Shown here one piece after another: positions 39,131-49,364 of a stretch of 64,000 nucleotides of DNA. Source of the DNA: Vulcanimicrobiota bacterium (GTDB lineage Bacteria; Vulcanimicrobiota; Vulcanimicrobiia; Vulcanimicrobiales; Vulcanimicrobiaceae). The translations under genes and the position numbers were made by a program. Position 1 is the stretch's first letter. Every line of letters begins with the position of its first letter. The notes beneath the pieces are model-generated. The model was not told the DNA's origin. It saw only the letters and a list, made by a program, of their open reading frames with translations, and did not search any database. The stretch is taken from contig JASHOG010000018.1 of assembly GCA_030041225.1 (NCBI GenBank), forward strand, positions 1-64,000. The letters run 5' to 3'.

Positions 39131-39707
39131 GCGAGGCGTTCACCGCATTGAGGGCGATGGAGCTCGGCATCGCGTTGCGCAGGTACACCTCGAGACACCG
39201 ATCGAGCAGCGCAACCGGATCCTTGTCCTCGAGGATTACCGCGCCGGTCTCTTTCTGCACGAGGGCGCGCACCTCGTCAACGTGATCGGCGATGCCGCCG
39301 GAATCGCGCAGGACGCCGATGAGCTTGCCTTCGTCATAGGCGATGCAGAACTCGCCGAGCGTGCCGCTACGGCCACCGACGAAAAGAACGAAATCGGAGC
39401 TGTGGATGTTGTGCGTCTCACGCCCCATCAATCCCGATCCCGTAAAGACCATCGTCGTATACGGCTGAATGGGAGAGTCGTACACGGTGACATGCTCCTC
39501 GCGCGTGAGCGCGGGCGAGACGCCGAGGCTCGCGCCGCCGGCTTCATGTGCGCCGAGTACCGCCGCATGCGGCAAGCCTGGACAGGCGCCCGTGACGATC
39601 GTGCAATCGCGCTCCGCGATGCGACGTCCCAGGCGGTGCGCGAGGTCAAGCTGCTCCTCCGATATAGCGCCGCCGGAGGAGCCCATGACGCCGATCTGTA
39701 TCTTCAT
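39123..39707 (-). CDS. LOG/TIGR00725-like Rossmann protein
   Basis: IGVMGSSGG, TGACPGLPHAAVLGAHEAGG, SDFVLFVGGRSGTLGEF. Confidence 0.87.
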   Translation of the reverse strand: MKIQIGVMGSSGGAISEEQLDLAHRLGRRIAERDCTIVTGACPGLPHAAVLGAHEAGGASLGVSPALTREEHVTVYDSPIQPYTTMVFTGSGLMGRETHNIHSSDFVLFVGGRSGTLGEFCIAYDEGKLIGVLRDSGGIADHVDEVRALVQKETGAVILEDKDPVALLDRCLEVYLRNAMPSSIALNAVNASRG

Positions 39708-39758
39708 GCAAGCGGGGATACGGCAGTAACACGCAGCCTCCCCGCGAAGTCGCTCGCT

Positions 39759-41411
39759 GTGCCAGAACGTGAGCGTCTCGAAGTCGATGTGCTTTTTGTC
39801 GGTGCGGGCCCGGCGAGCCTCGTGGGAGCGATCGTGCTCGCGGAGAGAGCAAAAGCCGCGCATCGCTCGCTCGAGATTCTCGTCATCGAGAAGGCAGCGG
39901 AGGTATGGAGTCACGCGATCTCCGGCGCCGTCTTGGACCCACGCAGCTTCGACGAGCTTGATCCGCAATGGCGCGAGCATGGCGTTCCCGTCGAATCGCC
40001 GGTGACGCGGGACGAGCTGTGGTACCTAACGCCCTCGAAGAAGTTCAAGGCGCCGTTGACGCCGCCGCCGCTCAACAATCACGGGAAATATGTGGCGTCG
40101 CTTCAAAAACTTGTGCGGTGGCTCGCGGAGCGCGCCGAAACGGCAGGCGCGCAAGTCTTCCCCGCCTTTCCGGGTCAAGAGTTGCTTTGGGAGGGAGAGC
40201 GCGTCGTCGGCGTGCGCACCGGCGACAAGGGCGTAGATCGCGACGGGAAACCAAAGGCGAACTACGAACCCGGCGCCGATCTCATCGCGAAGATCGTCAT
40301 TCTCGGCGAGGGGCCGCTCGGGACGTTGACCAAACAGGCTCGCAAACGGCTCGACCTCGACGCGGGGAAAGAGCCCGCCGTCTATGCGCTCGGCGTTAAG
40401 GAGCTCTGGCAGTGTGCGGCAGGTTCAGTGCAAGCGGGAAGCGTCATTCACACGCTCGGTTATCCGTTGCCGTCGCAAACTTTCGGCGGCGCCTTCATCT
40501 ACGGTATGGCAAACGACGTGCTCGATATCGGCATGGTCACGGGACTCGACGCTCGCGACCCGACGAGCGATCCGCACAACGAGCTACAACGCTTGAAGCA
40601 ACACCCGGCGATCGCTGCGATGCTGAAGGAGGCGAAGCTGCTGCGCTACGGCGCGAAGGCCATTCCGGAGGGAGGGCTCTTCGCGATGCCCCGCCTCTAT
40701 GGCGACGGCTTGATGATCGCCGGCGACTCGGGCGGCTTCTTGAACGGCATGCGGTTGAAGGGAATTCATTTGGCTATGAAGTCGGGGATGCTCGCGGCAG
40801 AAACCGCATGGGAGGCGCTGGAGAGCAACCGTTACGACAGGACGGTGCTCTCGGGGTACGAGCGGCGCTTCAAGGAGTCGTGGGCTTTCCGCGAGCTGCG
40901 TGTCGCGCGCAACTTCCACCAGGGTTTCGAGCGCGGCCTCTTCTGCGGGGTCGTCAACGCAGGGCTCGCGACGGTTACCGGCGGGCGCGGATTCGGCGTT
41001 GCCGAGCGGCTGCATGCGAAACCCGGATACGAAGTGATGGAGAAGCGCGGCTATCGTCCGCAGGAATCGGCGCGAGCGAGGATCGATAACGTTCTCACGT
41101 TCGACAAGCTCACCGACGTCTACAACTCCGGCACGATGCACGACGAGAACCAGCCCTGCCACCTGCACGTCGAAACGCAGGTCTGCCACGATCGTTGCAC
41201 GAGCGAGTATGGGAATCCGTGCCGCTACTTCTGCCCTGCCGCCGTCTACGAACCGCTTTTTGAGAAACGCAACGGGACGGTCGAAGGACGCCTGCAGATC
41301 AACTTCACCAACTGCGTGCATTGCAAGACGTGCGACATCGCCGATCCGTACCAAGTGATCACCTGGGTGCCTCCGGAGGGCGGGGGTGGACCGGTGTATA
41401 CGGGGATGTAA
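39759..41411 (+). CDS. Electron transfer flavoprotein-ubiquinone oxidoreductase
   Basis: VDVLFVGAGPASL; C-terminal 4Fe-4S NCVHCKTCDIADPYQVITWVPPEGGGGPVYTGM; GTG start proposed. Confidence 0.93.
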   Translation: MPERERLEVDVLFVGAGPASLVGAIVLAERAKAAHRSLEILVIEKAAEVWSHAISGAVLDPRSFDELDPQWREHGVPVESPVTRDELWYLTPSKKFKAPLTPPPLNNHGKYVASLQKLVRWLAERAETAGAQVFPAFPGQELLWEGERVVGVRTGDKGVDRDGKPKANYEPGADLIAKIVILGEGPLGTLTKQARKRLDLDAGKEPAVYALGVKELWQCAAGSVQAGSVIHTLGYPLPSQTFGGAFIYGMANDVLDIGMVTGLDARDPTSDPHNELQRLKQHPAIAAMLKEAKLLRYGAKAIPEGGLFAMPRLYGDGLMIAGDSGGFLNGMRLKGIHLAMKSGMLAAETAWEALESNRYDRTVLSGYERRFKESWAFRELRVARNFHQGFERGLFCGVVNAGLATVTGGRGFGVAERLHAKPGYEVMEKRGYRPQESARARIDNVLTFDKLTDVYNSGTMHDENQPCHLHVETQVCHDRCTSEYGNPCRYFCPAAVYEPLFEKRNGTVEGRLQINFTNCVHCKTCDIADPYQVITWVPPEGGGGPVYTGM

Positions 41412-41412
41412 C

Positions 41413-41613
41413 GTGACCGCGACCATCAACGGGGAAGCGCGCGAGTTGCGCGACGACATCACGGTCGCCGAACTGCTCGACTTGCTCGGCAAGACGCCGG
41501 TGGGCATCGCGGTTGCCTGCAACGAGCGCGTCGTCCGCCGCTCGAAGTACGGCGAGCACCGCATTGCGCCAGGCGACCGCGTCGAGATCATCCAAGCAGT
41601 CGCGGGGGGATGA
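41413..41613 (+). CDS. thiS: Sulfur carrier protein ThiS
   Basis: Small ubiquitin-like protein ending [13 protein letters not shown]; directly upstream of thiG. Confidence 0.92.
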   Translation: MTATINGEARELRDDITVAELLDLLGKTPVGIAVACNERVVRRSKYGEHRIAPGDRVEIIQAVAGG

Positions 41614-42410
41614 TCATGACTGATACGAAACTGAAAATTGGACGGCGCGAGTTCACGTCGCGACTCATCGTCGGGACGGGCAAGTACCCGTCGCTCGAGG
41701 TCATGCAAGCCGCGCACACGGCGAGCGGAGCGCAGATCGTCACCGTCGCCATTCGTCGCATCAACCTCGACGACGCCAGCGGCAAGACACTCCTCGATTA
41801 CATCGATCGATCGCGTTACACGATCCTGCCGAACACGGCGGGCTGCTATAACGCAAAAGAAGCCGTACTCACCGCGCAGCTCGCGCGCGAGCTGCTTGAC
41901 ACCGAGTTCGTGAAGCTCGAAGTAATCGGCGACGCGCAAACGTTGCATCCCGATCCCCGCGCCACGCTCGAGGCGGCGGAACGGCTCGTCGCCGACGGCT
42001 TCACCGTTCTTCCTTACATCGGCGACGACCCGATCGTCTGCCGTCAGCTCGAGGAGATCGGCTGCGCCGCCGTAATGCCGCTTGCAGCGCCGATCGGTAG
42101 CGGGCTTGGCGTCTGCAATCCTTATTCGATTCGGATCATCAAAGAGCGTGCGGGCGTTCCAGTGATCGTCGATGCGGGCGTCGGCACGGCATCCGACGCG
42201 GCGATCGCTATGGAGCTGGGTGTCGACGCGGTGCTCATGAACACGGGCATCGCCCGCGCGCGTGATCCGGTCTTGATGGCCGAGGCGATGCGCGCCGCGG
42301 TCGAGGCGGGACGCATGGCCTACCTCGCCGGGCGCATGGAGAAACGGCTCTACGCAAGCGCGTCGAGCCCAATGGAGAGCCTGATCGCCGCCGAAAAAGC
42401 GGGCCGATGA
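41610..42410 (+). CDS. thiG: Thiazole synthase
   Basis: [59 protein letters not shown]. Confidence 0.96.
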   Translation: MIMTDTKLKIGRREFTSRLIVGTGKYPSLEVMQAAHTASGAQIVTVAIRRINLDDASGKTLLDYIDRSRYTILPNTAGCYNAKEAVLTAQLARELLDTEFVKLEVIGDAQTLHPDPRATLEAAERLVADGFTVLPYIGDDPIVCRQLEEIGCAAVMPLAAPIGSGLGVCNPYSIRIIKERAGVPVIVDAGVGTASDAAIAMELGVDAVLMNTGIARARDPVLMAEAMRAAVEAGRMAYLAGRMEKRLYASASSPMESLIAAEKAGR

Positions 42411-42751
42411 AGAAGATCACGGTTGAAGAGCTCGAGCAGTGGCGCAAGAGCGGAAAGGAGTTCGTGCTGCTCGACGTTCGCGGTCCGCAGGAGCTCGCCG
42501 TCGCCTCGTTGCCTGAAGCGGTAAACCTTCCGATCTATCATCTCGCCGCGCGTCTCGGCGAGCTCGACCGCGAGGCCGAGATCGTCTTGCTCTGTCACAT
42601 GGGAGGAAGAGCGGAAGTCGCGGCGCGTTTCTTGATGAGGAACGGCTTCACGAACGTCTATCCCGTCGAGGGAGGTATCGATGCTTACGCCGAGCGCATC
42701 GACCCGACGATCGCGCGCTACGACTGGATCAACACGCTGACGGCACCCTGA
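42407..42751 (+). CDS. Rhodanese-like domain protein
   Basis: [37 protein letters not shown]. Confidence 0.9.
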   Translation: MKKITVEELEQWRKSGKEFVLLDVRGPQELAVASLPEAVNLPIYHLAARLGELDREAEIVLLCHMGGRAEVAARFLMRNGFTNVYPVEGGIDAYAERIDPTIARYDWINTLTAP

Positions 42752-43301
42752 CCGCGCGCAGCAGCCAGTGGACCGCCCCGCGTAGGGGCGTATGCGGGTG
42801 CGCCCACGTGCCCGCGATGCGGTCTGCGTCGCGCTCCTCGAGCGACTCGATCGTGAAGTTGGGCGCGACGATCGCGCGCAAACTCGGTTCATCGAAGTAA
42901 ACGTGCGGCACACCGCGCTCGTCGCCGTCGCTCGGCGCGAATGTTGCATCCGCGAGGCGCTCTCCCTTTCCATAGCGTGCATCGCGCACGGAGGCAAAGG
43001 TCGCATAGAGCAGGCCCTCTTCGCGTAGCGCCCGCGCGACGGCATCGAGCCGCTCGGCGACGCTTTGCGGTGTGCCGTGCAGCAGTGCGTGCGTTGTCAG
43101 CACAGCGTCAAAGCTGCCGGCCGGCCCATCGAGCGCGCTGCGATCGGAAGCATCCTCGTCGGAGATCGCAATGACCTCGAAGCCTGCCTCCACGAGGGCC
43201 TGCGTGTTGCGCCCGCGGCCGCTGCCGAAGTCGACGACACGCGCGTGGTCTTTTTCGTGAAGGCGGTCGATGAGCTCGAGCGCAAGCGGATGTGCCGGCA
43301 T
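42729..43301 (-). CDS. Class I SAM-dependent methyltransferase
   Basis: ARVVDFGSGRGRNTQALVEAGFEVIAIS, SFDAVLTTHALLHG. Confidence 0.85.
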   Translation of the reverse strand: MPAHPLALELIDRLHEKDHARVVDFGSGRGRNTQALVEAGFEVIAISDEDASDRSALDGPAGSFDAVLTTHALLHGTPQSVAERLDAVARALREEGLLYATFASVRDARYGKGERLADATFAPSDGDERGVPHVYFDEPSLRAIVAPNFTIESLEERDADRIAGTWAHPHTPLRGAVHWLLRAVRVPSAC

Positions 43302-43341
43302 CGAAGGTTTCTCGGCGACACCGTCGCAAAAAGCCTCCACC

Positions 43342-43866
43342 ATGCTCAGCACCGGCGACAAGCTCCCGAACGTCACCGTTGAGGACGACACCGGCAAACG
43401 CGTCAAGACGTCCGATCTCCTCGACGGCATGCTCATCCTCTACTTCTATCCCAAGGACGACACGCCGGGCTGCACCAACGAGGCATCGCAGTTCCGCGAC
43501 CTCCTCCCTCGCTTCAAGCGCCGGAAGGTGCGGATCGCCGGCGTGAGCCGTGACTCCGTTGCATCGCACCAAAAGTTCAAGAAAAAGTACGGATTGACGT
43601 TTCCGCTGCTCTCGGACGTCGACTCGAAGCTCTGCGACGCCTTCGGCGTCATCGTCGAGAAGAGCAACTACGGGAAGACGTATCTCGGCATCCAGCGCTC
43701 GACGTTCCTCATCGACGAGAAGGGAAAGATCGTGCACGTGTGGCCGAACGTGAAGGCCGACGGCCACGCGCAGGAAGTTTTGGACTACCTTAGTTCTCCG
43801 CCTGGCCCTTTCCGCGCGGGAGCGAAAACTGAATCAGCGCGCGCACCGGCGCGAGGCCGCGGCTAA
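43342..43866 (+). CDS. bcp: Peroxiredoxin (BCP/thioredoxin-dependent thiol peroxidase)
   Basis: LYFYPKDDTPGCTNEASQFRD. Confidence 0.94.
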   Translation: MLSTGDKLPNVTVEDDTGKRVKTSDLLDGMLILYFYPKDDTPGCTNEASQFRDLLPRFKRRKVRIAGVSRDSVASHQKFKKKYGLTFPLLSDVDSKLCDAFGVIVEKSNYGKTYLGIQRSTFLIDEKGKIVHVWPNVKADGHAQEVLDYLSSPPGPFRAGAKTESARAPARGRG

Positions 43867-44350
43867 TGACGGCACACGGAGTCACGCTCATCCCGAGTCC
43901 TTCAAGGCGCTCCTTCGCCGCGAGCAACTCACCGGCGTTGCTAACGATATCCTCGACGAGCAGAACGTGCGCGCCGCGCTCGTACGGTCCCTCGACATAC
44001 TCGTTCGGAAAGGCGCCGTAACCCTTGGGCTTCTTCCGAATGACGATCATCGGGATACCCGAGAGCTGCGAGACTGCCGTTGCGATGATCGCGCCGCCGA
44101 GCTCGGTGCCGCCGATCAAATCGGGATTGGTCTCGGCGACGAGCGGTGTGAAGAGACGCGCGATGCGTCGCAGAATGTGGGGATCGCTGAAGAGCTGGAA
44201 CTTGTCGATGTAGTAGTCGCTGCGCGCGCCGCCGGCGAGCACGTAATCGCCCCGCGTTAGCGCGCGCTCCATGATAATCTTGCGCAGCCAGACGAGCTCG
44301 GGAAGTGGCCCGACGGGCTGATCGGGTGACCCTAGATGCTCCATTGCCAT
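43790..44350 (-). CDS. pyrE: Orotate phosphoribosyltransferase
   Basis: GARSDYYIDKF, GGTELGGAIIATAVS, VLLVEDIVSNAGELL. Confidence 0.92.
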   Translation of the reverse strand: MAMEHLGSPDQPVGPLPELVWLRKIIMERALTRGDYVLAGGARSDYYIDKFQLFSDPHILRRIARLFTPLVAETNPDLIGGTELGGAIIATAVSQLSGIPMIVIRKKPKGYGAFPNEYVEGPYERGAHVLLVEDIVSNAGELLAAKERLEGLGMSVTPCAVISRGLAPVRALIQFSLPRGKGQAEN

Positions 44351-45942
44351 GCGTTCCAGGCCTCCTGGACCGGGTTGGGGTCGAAGCCTTTGAAGTCGTC
44401 GCTGATCGGCTGCATTTGGCGCCGCCAGTAGAAATAGACGTTCGGCACGTCGTCGTGCAGCAACTGCTGCGTCAGGGCGTACGCCTTCTTGCGCGTTGCG
44501 CGGTCGTAGTGTGTCAGTGCAACCTCCTGCGCCGCGTCCATCGCCGGGCTACAATACCGATCGTAGTTGTAGCCTCCCGGGGGGAAGTTCTTGCAGGCAA
44601 ACTGGGAGCTGTCGTCGGGGTCGATGCCGGCGTACCAACCTGTGGGGCTCAAGTCGTAGTTGCCTGACTGCAAAATGCCGCCTTCGCCGGCGGGCGCGAA
44701 GAGTACGTCCCCTGGGACGTACTTCACCTGCATCTCGATGCCGGCTTGGCGGAGCTGCCCTTGGAGGATTACCGCCTCGCGGCGGCGCGTAACGTTCGAG
44801 CTATTCGTGACGCCCACGAGGATGAGCGGCTGACCATCCTTACGCATGATCCCGTCGGGGCCCGGCGACCATCCCGCCGCTTCGAGCAGTGCACGTGCTC
44901 GTGCGACGTCGTGCGGATATGAGTGCACGTTCGGGTTGAAGGCCCACATCCAATCGGGAATGTCCTCGGTGGCTTCCTTCTCCTGTCCGTACGTCAGTGT
45001 CTCGACGATCTGATGCTTGTCGATTGCGTACGCAATCGCCTCGCGTACGCGCACGTCTTTGAGAAACGGGCGAGCGCAGTTGAGGTAGAGATTCTCGTAG
45101 CCGTTGACGTTCACCCACACGATGTGCGTTCCGGGAATGCTCTTGACGACGGGGTACGTCTCGATTGAGGCTTGGTAGATCCAGTCGATCTCGTGCGTGC
45201 GCAACAGGTTCACCGAGGTGTTCTCGTCGGGAATGATGTGTAACTCGATGCGCCGTAAGCCGGGCTTTCCCATGAAGAAGGCGTCGTTTGCAATGAGCGT
45301 GATGTGGTCGCCGCGCGACCACTCGGCAAATCGGAACGGCCCGTCACTGACGGTGGGCTCACCGTTGAACGGAATTTGATTGATGTTCGGGTACCGCGCA
45401 AGCACGTGAGCCGGCGCAACGGGATATGGCTGGTCGCTCTCGGCGAAGAAGGTGTCGACGAAGGGCGAGAATCGCTCCTTGAGGTGAACGACGACCGTGT
45501 ACGGATTGGGGGTGTCGATCGAACGCACTTCGTCGTACCCGTGCCGCGAGACCACGTTGTTGTTCGGGTTCATGATCGCTTGCCACGACCACTTGACATC
45601 CCTGCTCGTCACCGGAACGCCGTCGGTCCATGTAGCATCGCGACGTAAGTGGTACGTGATCGTGAGTCCGTCTTTGCTGATGCCGCCGTTTTCGAACGAG
45701 GGAACGGCGGTCGCAAGCATCGGCACGGGATTCCCGCGATCATCGGCCGAGAGAAGCGGCTCGAAGAGCAGCCGCGCGACGAGAACGTCGATCGTGTTCG
45801 AGTTCAAGAGCGGGTTGAGGTTCTTGAGATCGGCTTGAATGCCGATGCGCAACACCCCTGGCTGTGTACCGTGTATCTCGCCTGACTTTGTGCAGCCCAC
45901 GAGCAACGCCGCGAAAGCGGCGAGCGCGAGCGCGGCTCTCAT
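44332..45942 (-). CDS. Peptide/nickel ABC transporter substrate-binding lipoprotein (SBP family 5)
   Basis: Lipobox LLVGCTKS; DGLTITYHLRRDATWTDGVPVTSRDVKWSW. Confidence 0.93.
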   Translation of the reverse strand: MRAALALAAFAALLVGCTKSGEIHGTQPGVLRIGIQADLKNLNPLLNSNTIDVLVARLLFEPLLSADDRGNPVPMLATAVPSFENGGISKDGLTITYHLRRDATWTDGVPVTSRDVKWSWQAIMNPNNNVVSRHGYDEVRSIDTPNPYTVVVHLKERFSPFVDTFFAESDQPYPVAPAHVLARYPNINQIPFNGEPTVSDGPFRFAEWSRGDHITLIANDAFFMGKPGLRRIELHIIPDENTSVNLLRTHEIDWIYQASIETYPVVKSIPGTHIVWVNVNGYENLYLNCARPFLKDVRVREAIAYAIDKHQIVETLTYGQEKEATEDIPDWMWAFNPNVHSYPHDVARARALLEAAGWSPGPDGIMRKDGQPLILVGVTNSSNVTRRREAVILQGQLRQAGIEMQVKYVPGDVLFAPAGEGGILQSGNYDLSPTGWYAGIDPDDSSQFACKNFPPGGYNYDRYCSPAMDAAQEVALTHYDRATRKKAYALTQQLLHDDVPNVYFYWRRQMQPISDDFKGFDPNPVQEAWNAWQWSI

Positions 45943-47972
45943 ACGGCGGCTTTTCCGCCGACGCGATTACCCGGCACGGGGTCGTACCGGTCATGACGCC
46001 AGTGGAAGGTTCCCAGCCCCTGCGTTCCGGTGCGCAGCTCCGTGATGTAGCGCGCCATCTCGACCTGCGGAACGTCGGCCTCGATCTCGTCGAATCCGGC
46101 ACGCTCCGCAGGGTTCATTCCGAGAATCTGTCCGCGCTTACCGGTGAGTTGTTGGATCACCGTGGACGTGTACGTCGATGGAACGGTCACCGTCACATGA
46201 ACGATCGGCTCGAGCACGACGGGCTTGCACTTGGGCAGCGCGTCACGCACCCCCATGCCGGCTGCAGTCTTGAACGACTGCTCGCTCGAGTCGACGTCGT
46301 GATACTGCCCGTCGAAGAGCGTCACGTGGAGGTCGGTGACGGGGTGGCCGCTCGGCCCGTGCAGAAGTGCCTCGCGCACGCCTTTCTCGACGGCGGGAAA
46401 GAACTGACGAGGCACGACGCCGCCGACGATCGTTTCCTCAAACGTCACGCCCGAGCCGCGCCCCTTCGGCTCGAAACGCAGCCAGACGTCGCCGAACTGA
46501 CCATGTCCTCCGGTCTGGTGTTTGTAGCGCGAATGCACTTCGGTTGACGCTGTGATCGTCTCGAGGTAGGGAATCGCGGGTGGCGCGGTCTCCACCTCAA
46601 CTTTGTACTTGCGCGCGAGGCGCTCGACCGCCAGCGTCACGTGCTGCTCGCCGTGACCGAGCAGGAGGAGCTCATTTGTCACGTCGGCGCGCTGCAGTGA
46701 GAGCGAGGGATCCTCGTCGATGATGCGCGCGAGCATCTGCGAGATCTTCGCCTCGTCGATGCGCTCCTTTGGTCTAATGGCGACCGCGAAGACGGGCGCT
46801 CTCTGCGCGAGGCGCGGCAGAAGGACCTTCTGCCCTGCGGTAAGCGTGTCGCCGGTCGAGACCGGCTCGAGGCGCGCGATCGCGACGATCGCTCCCGGCC
46901 CGGCCTCCGGGATCGGTTCCTGCTTCTTTCCTTGAAGCCGATAGAGTCCACCCGAGCGCACGCGTTCGTCGCCCTTCGTGATGTCGACGAGCGTCGCGTC
47001 CGACTTCACCGTTCCGGTGAGAACGCGAGTCATCGAAAGTTTTCCGGACTGAGGATGAACGATTGTCTTGACAACGCGTCCGATGAACTGCGCACCGGCG
47101 TTCGGCTCGATCGGACGTTCCTCCGCGTCGACCTGGGGACGATCTGCGGGAGACGGAAACCAACGCTCGATCGCTCGCACGAGCGCCGGCACACCGGCGC
47201 CGCTGACGCCGGCGGCGACGATCACCGGGACGATTTGATCGTGCGAGCACTCGCTGCACAGGTCGCGCTCGACCTCCTCGAGCGGCGGCTCTTTACCTTC
47301 CAGCAGCTCCTCCATGAGGGTGTCATCGAAATCTGCCATCGCCTCAAGCAGTGCCGTTCGCGCCCGCTCCACCTGTGCACGAAGCGCCGCGGGAGGCTCT
47401 CCTTCGCGCTCGCCGTCGTCTTCGAACGTATAGGCTTTCATGAGCGCGAGATCGATGAAGCCGCTGAAGCTCTCCGCGGTGCCGATCGGCCATTGCTCGG
47501 CAACGACGTGGCGTCCGTACGCCTCTTGCAGGGCCGCAAGCGTTCCCGCGAAATCGGCGCCGGGCCGATCCATCTTGCCGATGACGAAAAGGTGTGGTAA
47601 GCGCAGCGACGTGCATTCGTCGATGAGGGCGCGCGTCTGTACGATACGAGCTGGATCCGCCTCGCAGACGACGACCGCGGCGTCGACGCCGGCGAGCACC
47701 GTGCGCGTCTCCTCGAAGAAGTCGATGAATCCGGGACAGTCGACGATCGTGAGATCGATGCTTCCGGCCGTGCAGTGCGCAAAACCGACGGTCGTCGATT
47801 GGGCGTGCGCGATGTCCTCAGGCTCGTAATCGGTGACGGTCGTTCCCTCGGAGATGGAACCGCGGCGCCCTACGGCGCCGCAGTGTGCGAGAAGCGCTTC
47901 GACGAGCGTCGTCTTACCGGCGTGATGCGGTCCGACGAACGCAACGTTTCGTAGACCCGAGATATCGGCCAT
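45939..47972 (-). CDS. Elongation factor G-like protein (EF-G2 type)
   Basis: GPHHAGKTTL, DCPGFIDFF, full EF-G domain layout to HWRHDRYDPVP. Confidence 0.92.
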   Translation of the reverse strand: MADISGLRNVAFVGPHHAGKTTLVEALLAHCGAVGRRGSISEGTTVTDYEPEDIAHAQSTTVGFAHCTAGSIDLTIVDCPGFIDFFEETRTVLAGVDAAVVVCEADPARIVQTRALIDECTSLRLPHLFVIGKMDRPGADFAGTLAALQEAYGRHVVAEQWPIGTAESFSGFIDLALMKAYTFEDDGEREGEPPAALRAQVERARTALLEAMADFDDTLMEELLEGKEPPLEEVERDLCSECSHDQIVPVIVAAGVSGAGVPALVRAIERWFPSPADRPQVDAEERPIEPNAGAQFIGRVVKTIVHPQSGKLSMTRVLTGTVKSDATLVDITKGDERVRSGGLYRLQGKKQEPIPEAGPGAIVAIARLEPVSTGDTLTAGQKVLLPRLAQRAPVFAVAIRPKERIDEAKISQMLARIIDEDPSLSLQRADVTNELLLLGHGEQHVTLAVERLARKYKVEVETAPPAIPYLETITASTEVHSRYKHQTGGHGQFGDVWLRFEPKGRGSGVTFEETIVGGVVPRQFFPAVEKGVREALLHGPSGHPVTDLHVTLFDGQYHDVDSSEQSFKTAAGMGVRDALPKCKPVVLEPIVHVTVTVPSTYTSTVIQQLTGKRGQILGMNPAERAGFDEIEADVPQVEMARYITELRTGTQGLGTFHWRHDRYDPVPGNRVGGKAAV

Positions 47973-47987
47973 CGCGGCTCCCTTCGG

Positions 47988-49343
47988 TCAGCGGCGGCGT
48001 TTGGCCGCCTTCTTCTTGGTGGACTTGCGTTTGCGCAAGAGCGCCGGCGCTCGCTTGCGTAACGGCTTCCTCGCAAGCTTCTTCGGTTTCGCCGCCCGCT
48101 TGGCCGCCACTTTCCGTTTGGACTGCTTCTTCGTTACCGGGCGGCGCTTGGGTGAGGCTTTCTTTGTCGGCCTCAACGGCTTCGATGTGCGCAACGGCTT
48201 CGCGCGAGGAGGTTTCGGGGCGCGTTTGGGACTTGAGGGACGCTGCGCGCGAGCGCCGCCGGGCCGCAGAGCGCGAGGCCCGGCAACTTCCTCGGGAAGG
48301 CCAAGTTCGGCGCGTCCTAATCCCGTGATGCTGCTGCCGGGAGCGTGAGTGCGCTCGGGGTGGCGCTTTATCTTCTCTAGGTGCTCTCGAGTCGCCCGCA
48401 GCGCGACGCGCGCAAGCCTGCCGTTCACCGGGAAGACGAGCTCATTGATGCCGCAGACGTCGAGAACCTGTAACGCAACGTCGAAGGCGCCGCCTTGATC
48501 CTTGGGGCTGTGCGCGTCGGAGCCGACGGAGACCGGCACGCCCTTCGCACGCGCCTTCTTGAGAAGCCGCTTGTAGGCGTCCAGATAGCGCTTCTTTTGA
48601 TCCTCCGGATGGTCGCGGTAGAGGAAGCGGGTGTTGAACTCGATCGCCATCCCGCGCCGCACGCACGCGTCGAGAACGCGTTCTTCGTAACCCTCGAGCT
48701 TCTTGTGCTCGGGCCAATGGCCAAAACGCGCTGGGACGTAGAAGTGACCGACGATTTGCCCGGGCAGCTTCTCGACCTCGTCGAGGAGCTTCGCGACGTA
48801 CATCTCCCATGTGCGATCGGTTCCAACCGTGCCGAAGAGTTCGGCGAACTCGGGATTGTCGAAGGGCCACGGCCAATCGGCGCCCTTCTCGGGATGGTCG
48901 ATCGTGAGGAAGTGCACGGATCGGATGAGACCATCGGGGCGCATCGCATCGATGATGTTCTGTGCGTCGGGGCGCGACCGCGGGTCCGTATCGACCTCGA
49001 TGCCGATGGAGAAACGCATTCCCCGATGGAGCGCCTCCGAGACGACCGCCGCATGCCCGACGTCCACCCCTGCCGTCTCGGCGGCACCATAGAGATCTGC
49101 GGCTTCAGCGAGTTTGAGCGCGCGGCGCACGGTGCTCACTGCGCCGGGATCCTCGAAGGTAAGGAAGTTCACATGGTCTGCAACCATGAGAAACCTCGGC
49201 CAGCCGCGCGTGCAGGCGTGGTAGAACCAAAGGAAGAGCATCCGCGCCGAATACGCGATGGGGCGCTCCTCGGCGAAGGGGCGATGCTCCCCCTTCGCGT
49301 GGCCGTGAATATCCGGTATCGCGCGTATCCGTGGGTCGCTCAT
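47988..49343 (-). CDS. PHP-domain phosphoesterase with Lys/Arg/Ala/Pro-rich histone-H1-like C-terminal tail
   Basis: PDIHGHAKGEH, VADHVNFLTF, GIEVDTD, SVGSDAHSPKD; final about 95 aa extremely basic. Confidence 0.88.
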   Translation of the reverse strand: MSDPRIRAIPDIHGHAKGEHRPFAEERPIAYSARMLFLWFYHACTRGWPRFLMVADHVNFLTFEDPGAVSTVRRALKLAEAADLYGAAETAGVDVGHAAVVSEALHRGMRFSIGIEVDTDPRSRPDAQNIIDAMRPDGLIRSVHFLTIDHPEKGADWPWPFDNPEFAELFGTVGTDRTWEMYVAKLLDEVEKLPGQIVGHFYVPARFGHWPEHKKLEGYEERVLDACVRRGMAIEFNTRFLYRDHPEDQKKRYLDAYKRLLKKARAKGVPVSVGSDAHSPKDQGGAFDVALQVLDVCGINELVFPVNGRLARVALRATREHLEKIKRHPERTHAPGSSITGLGRAELGLPEEVAGPRALRPGGARAQRPSSPKRAPKPPRAKPLRTSKPLRPTKKASPKRRPVTKKQSKRKVAAKRAAKPKKLARKPLRKRAPALLRKRKSTKKKAAKRRR

Positions 49344-49364
49344 CGAAACTCCCGCGGACTTTGG

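Noticed and set aside
39069-39758. N-terminal extension of the ETF-QO ORF in the track
   Set aside because: Antisense to the LOG-like gene and lacks homologous features; GTG 39759 fits the conserved N-terminus
43341-43344. Bidirectional CATG shared as start codon by bcp and the methyltransferase
   Set aside because: The methyltransferase more likely starts at ATG 43301 (MPAHPLALEL), so the shared start is probably an ORF-caller artefact
43892-43920. CATCCCGAGTCCTTCAAGG resembling the dispersed repeat
   Set aside because: Lies in conserved pyrE coding sequence and matches only a short stretch
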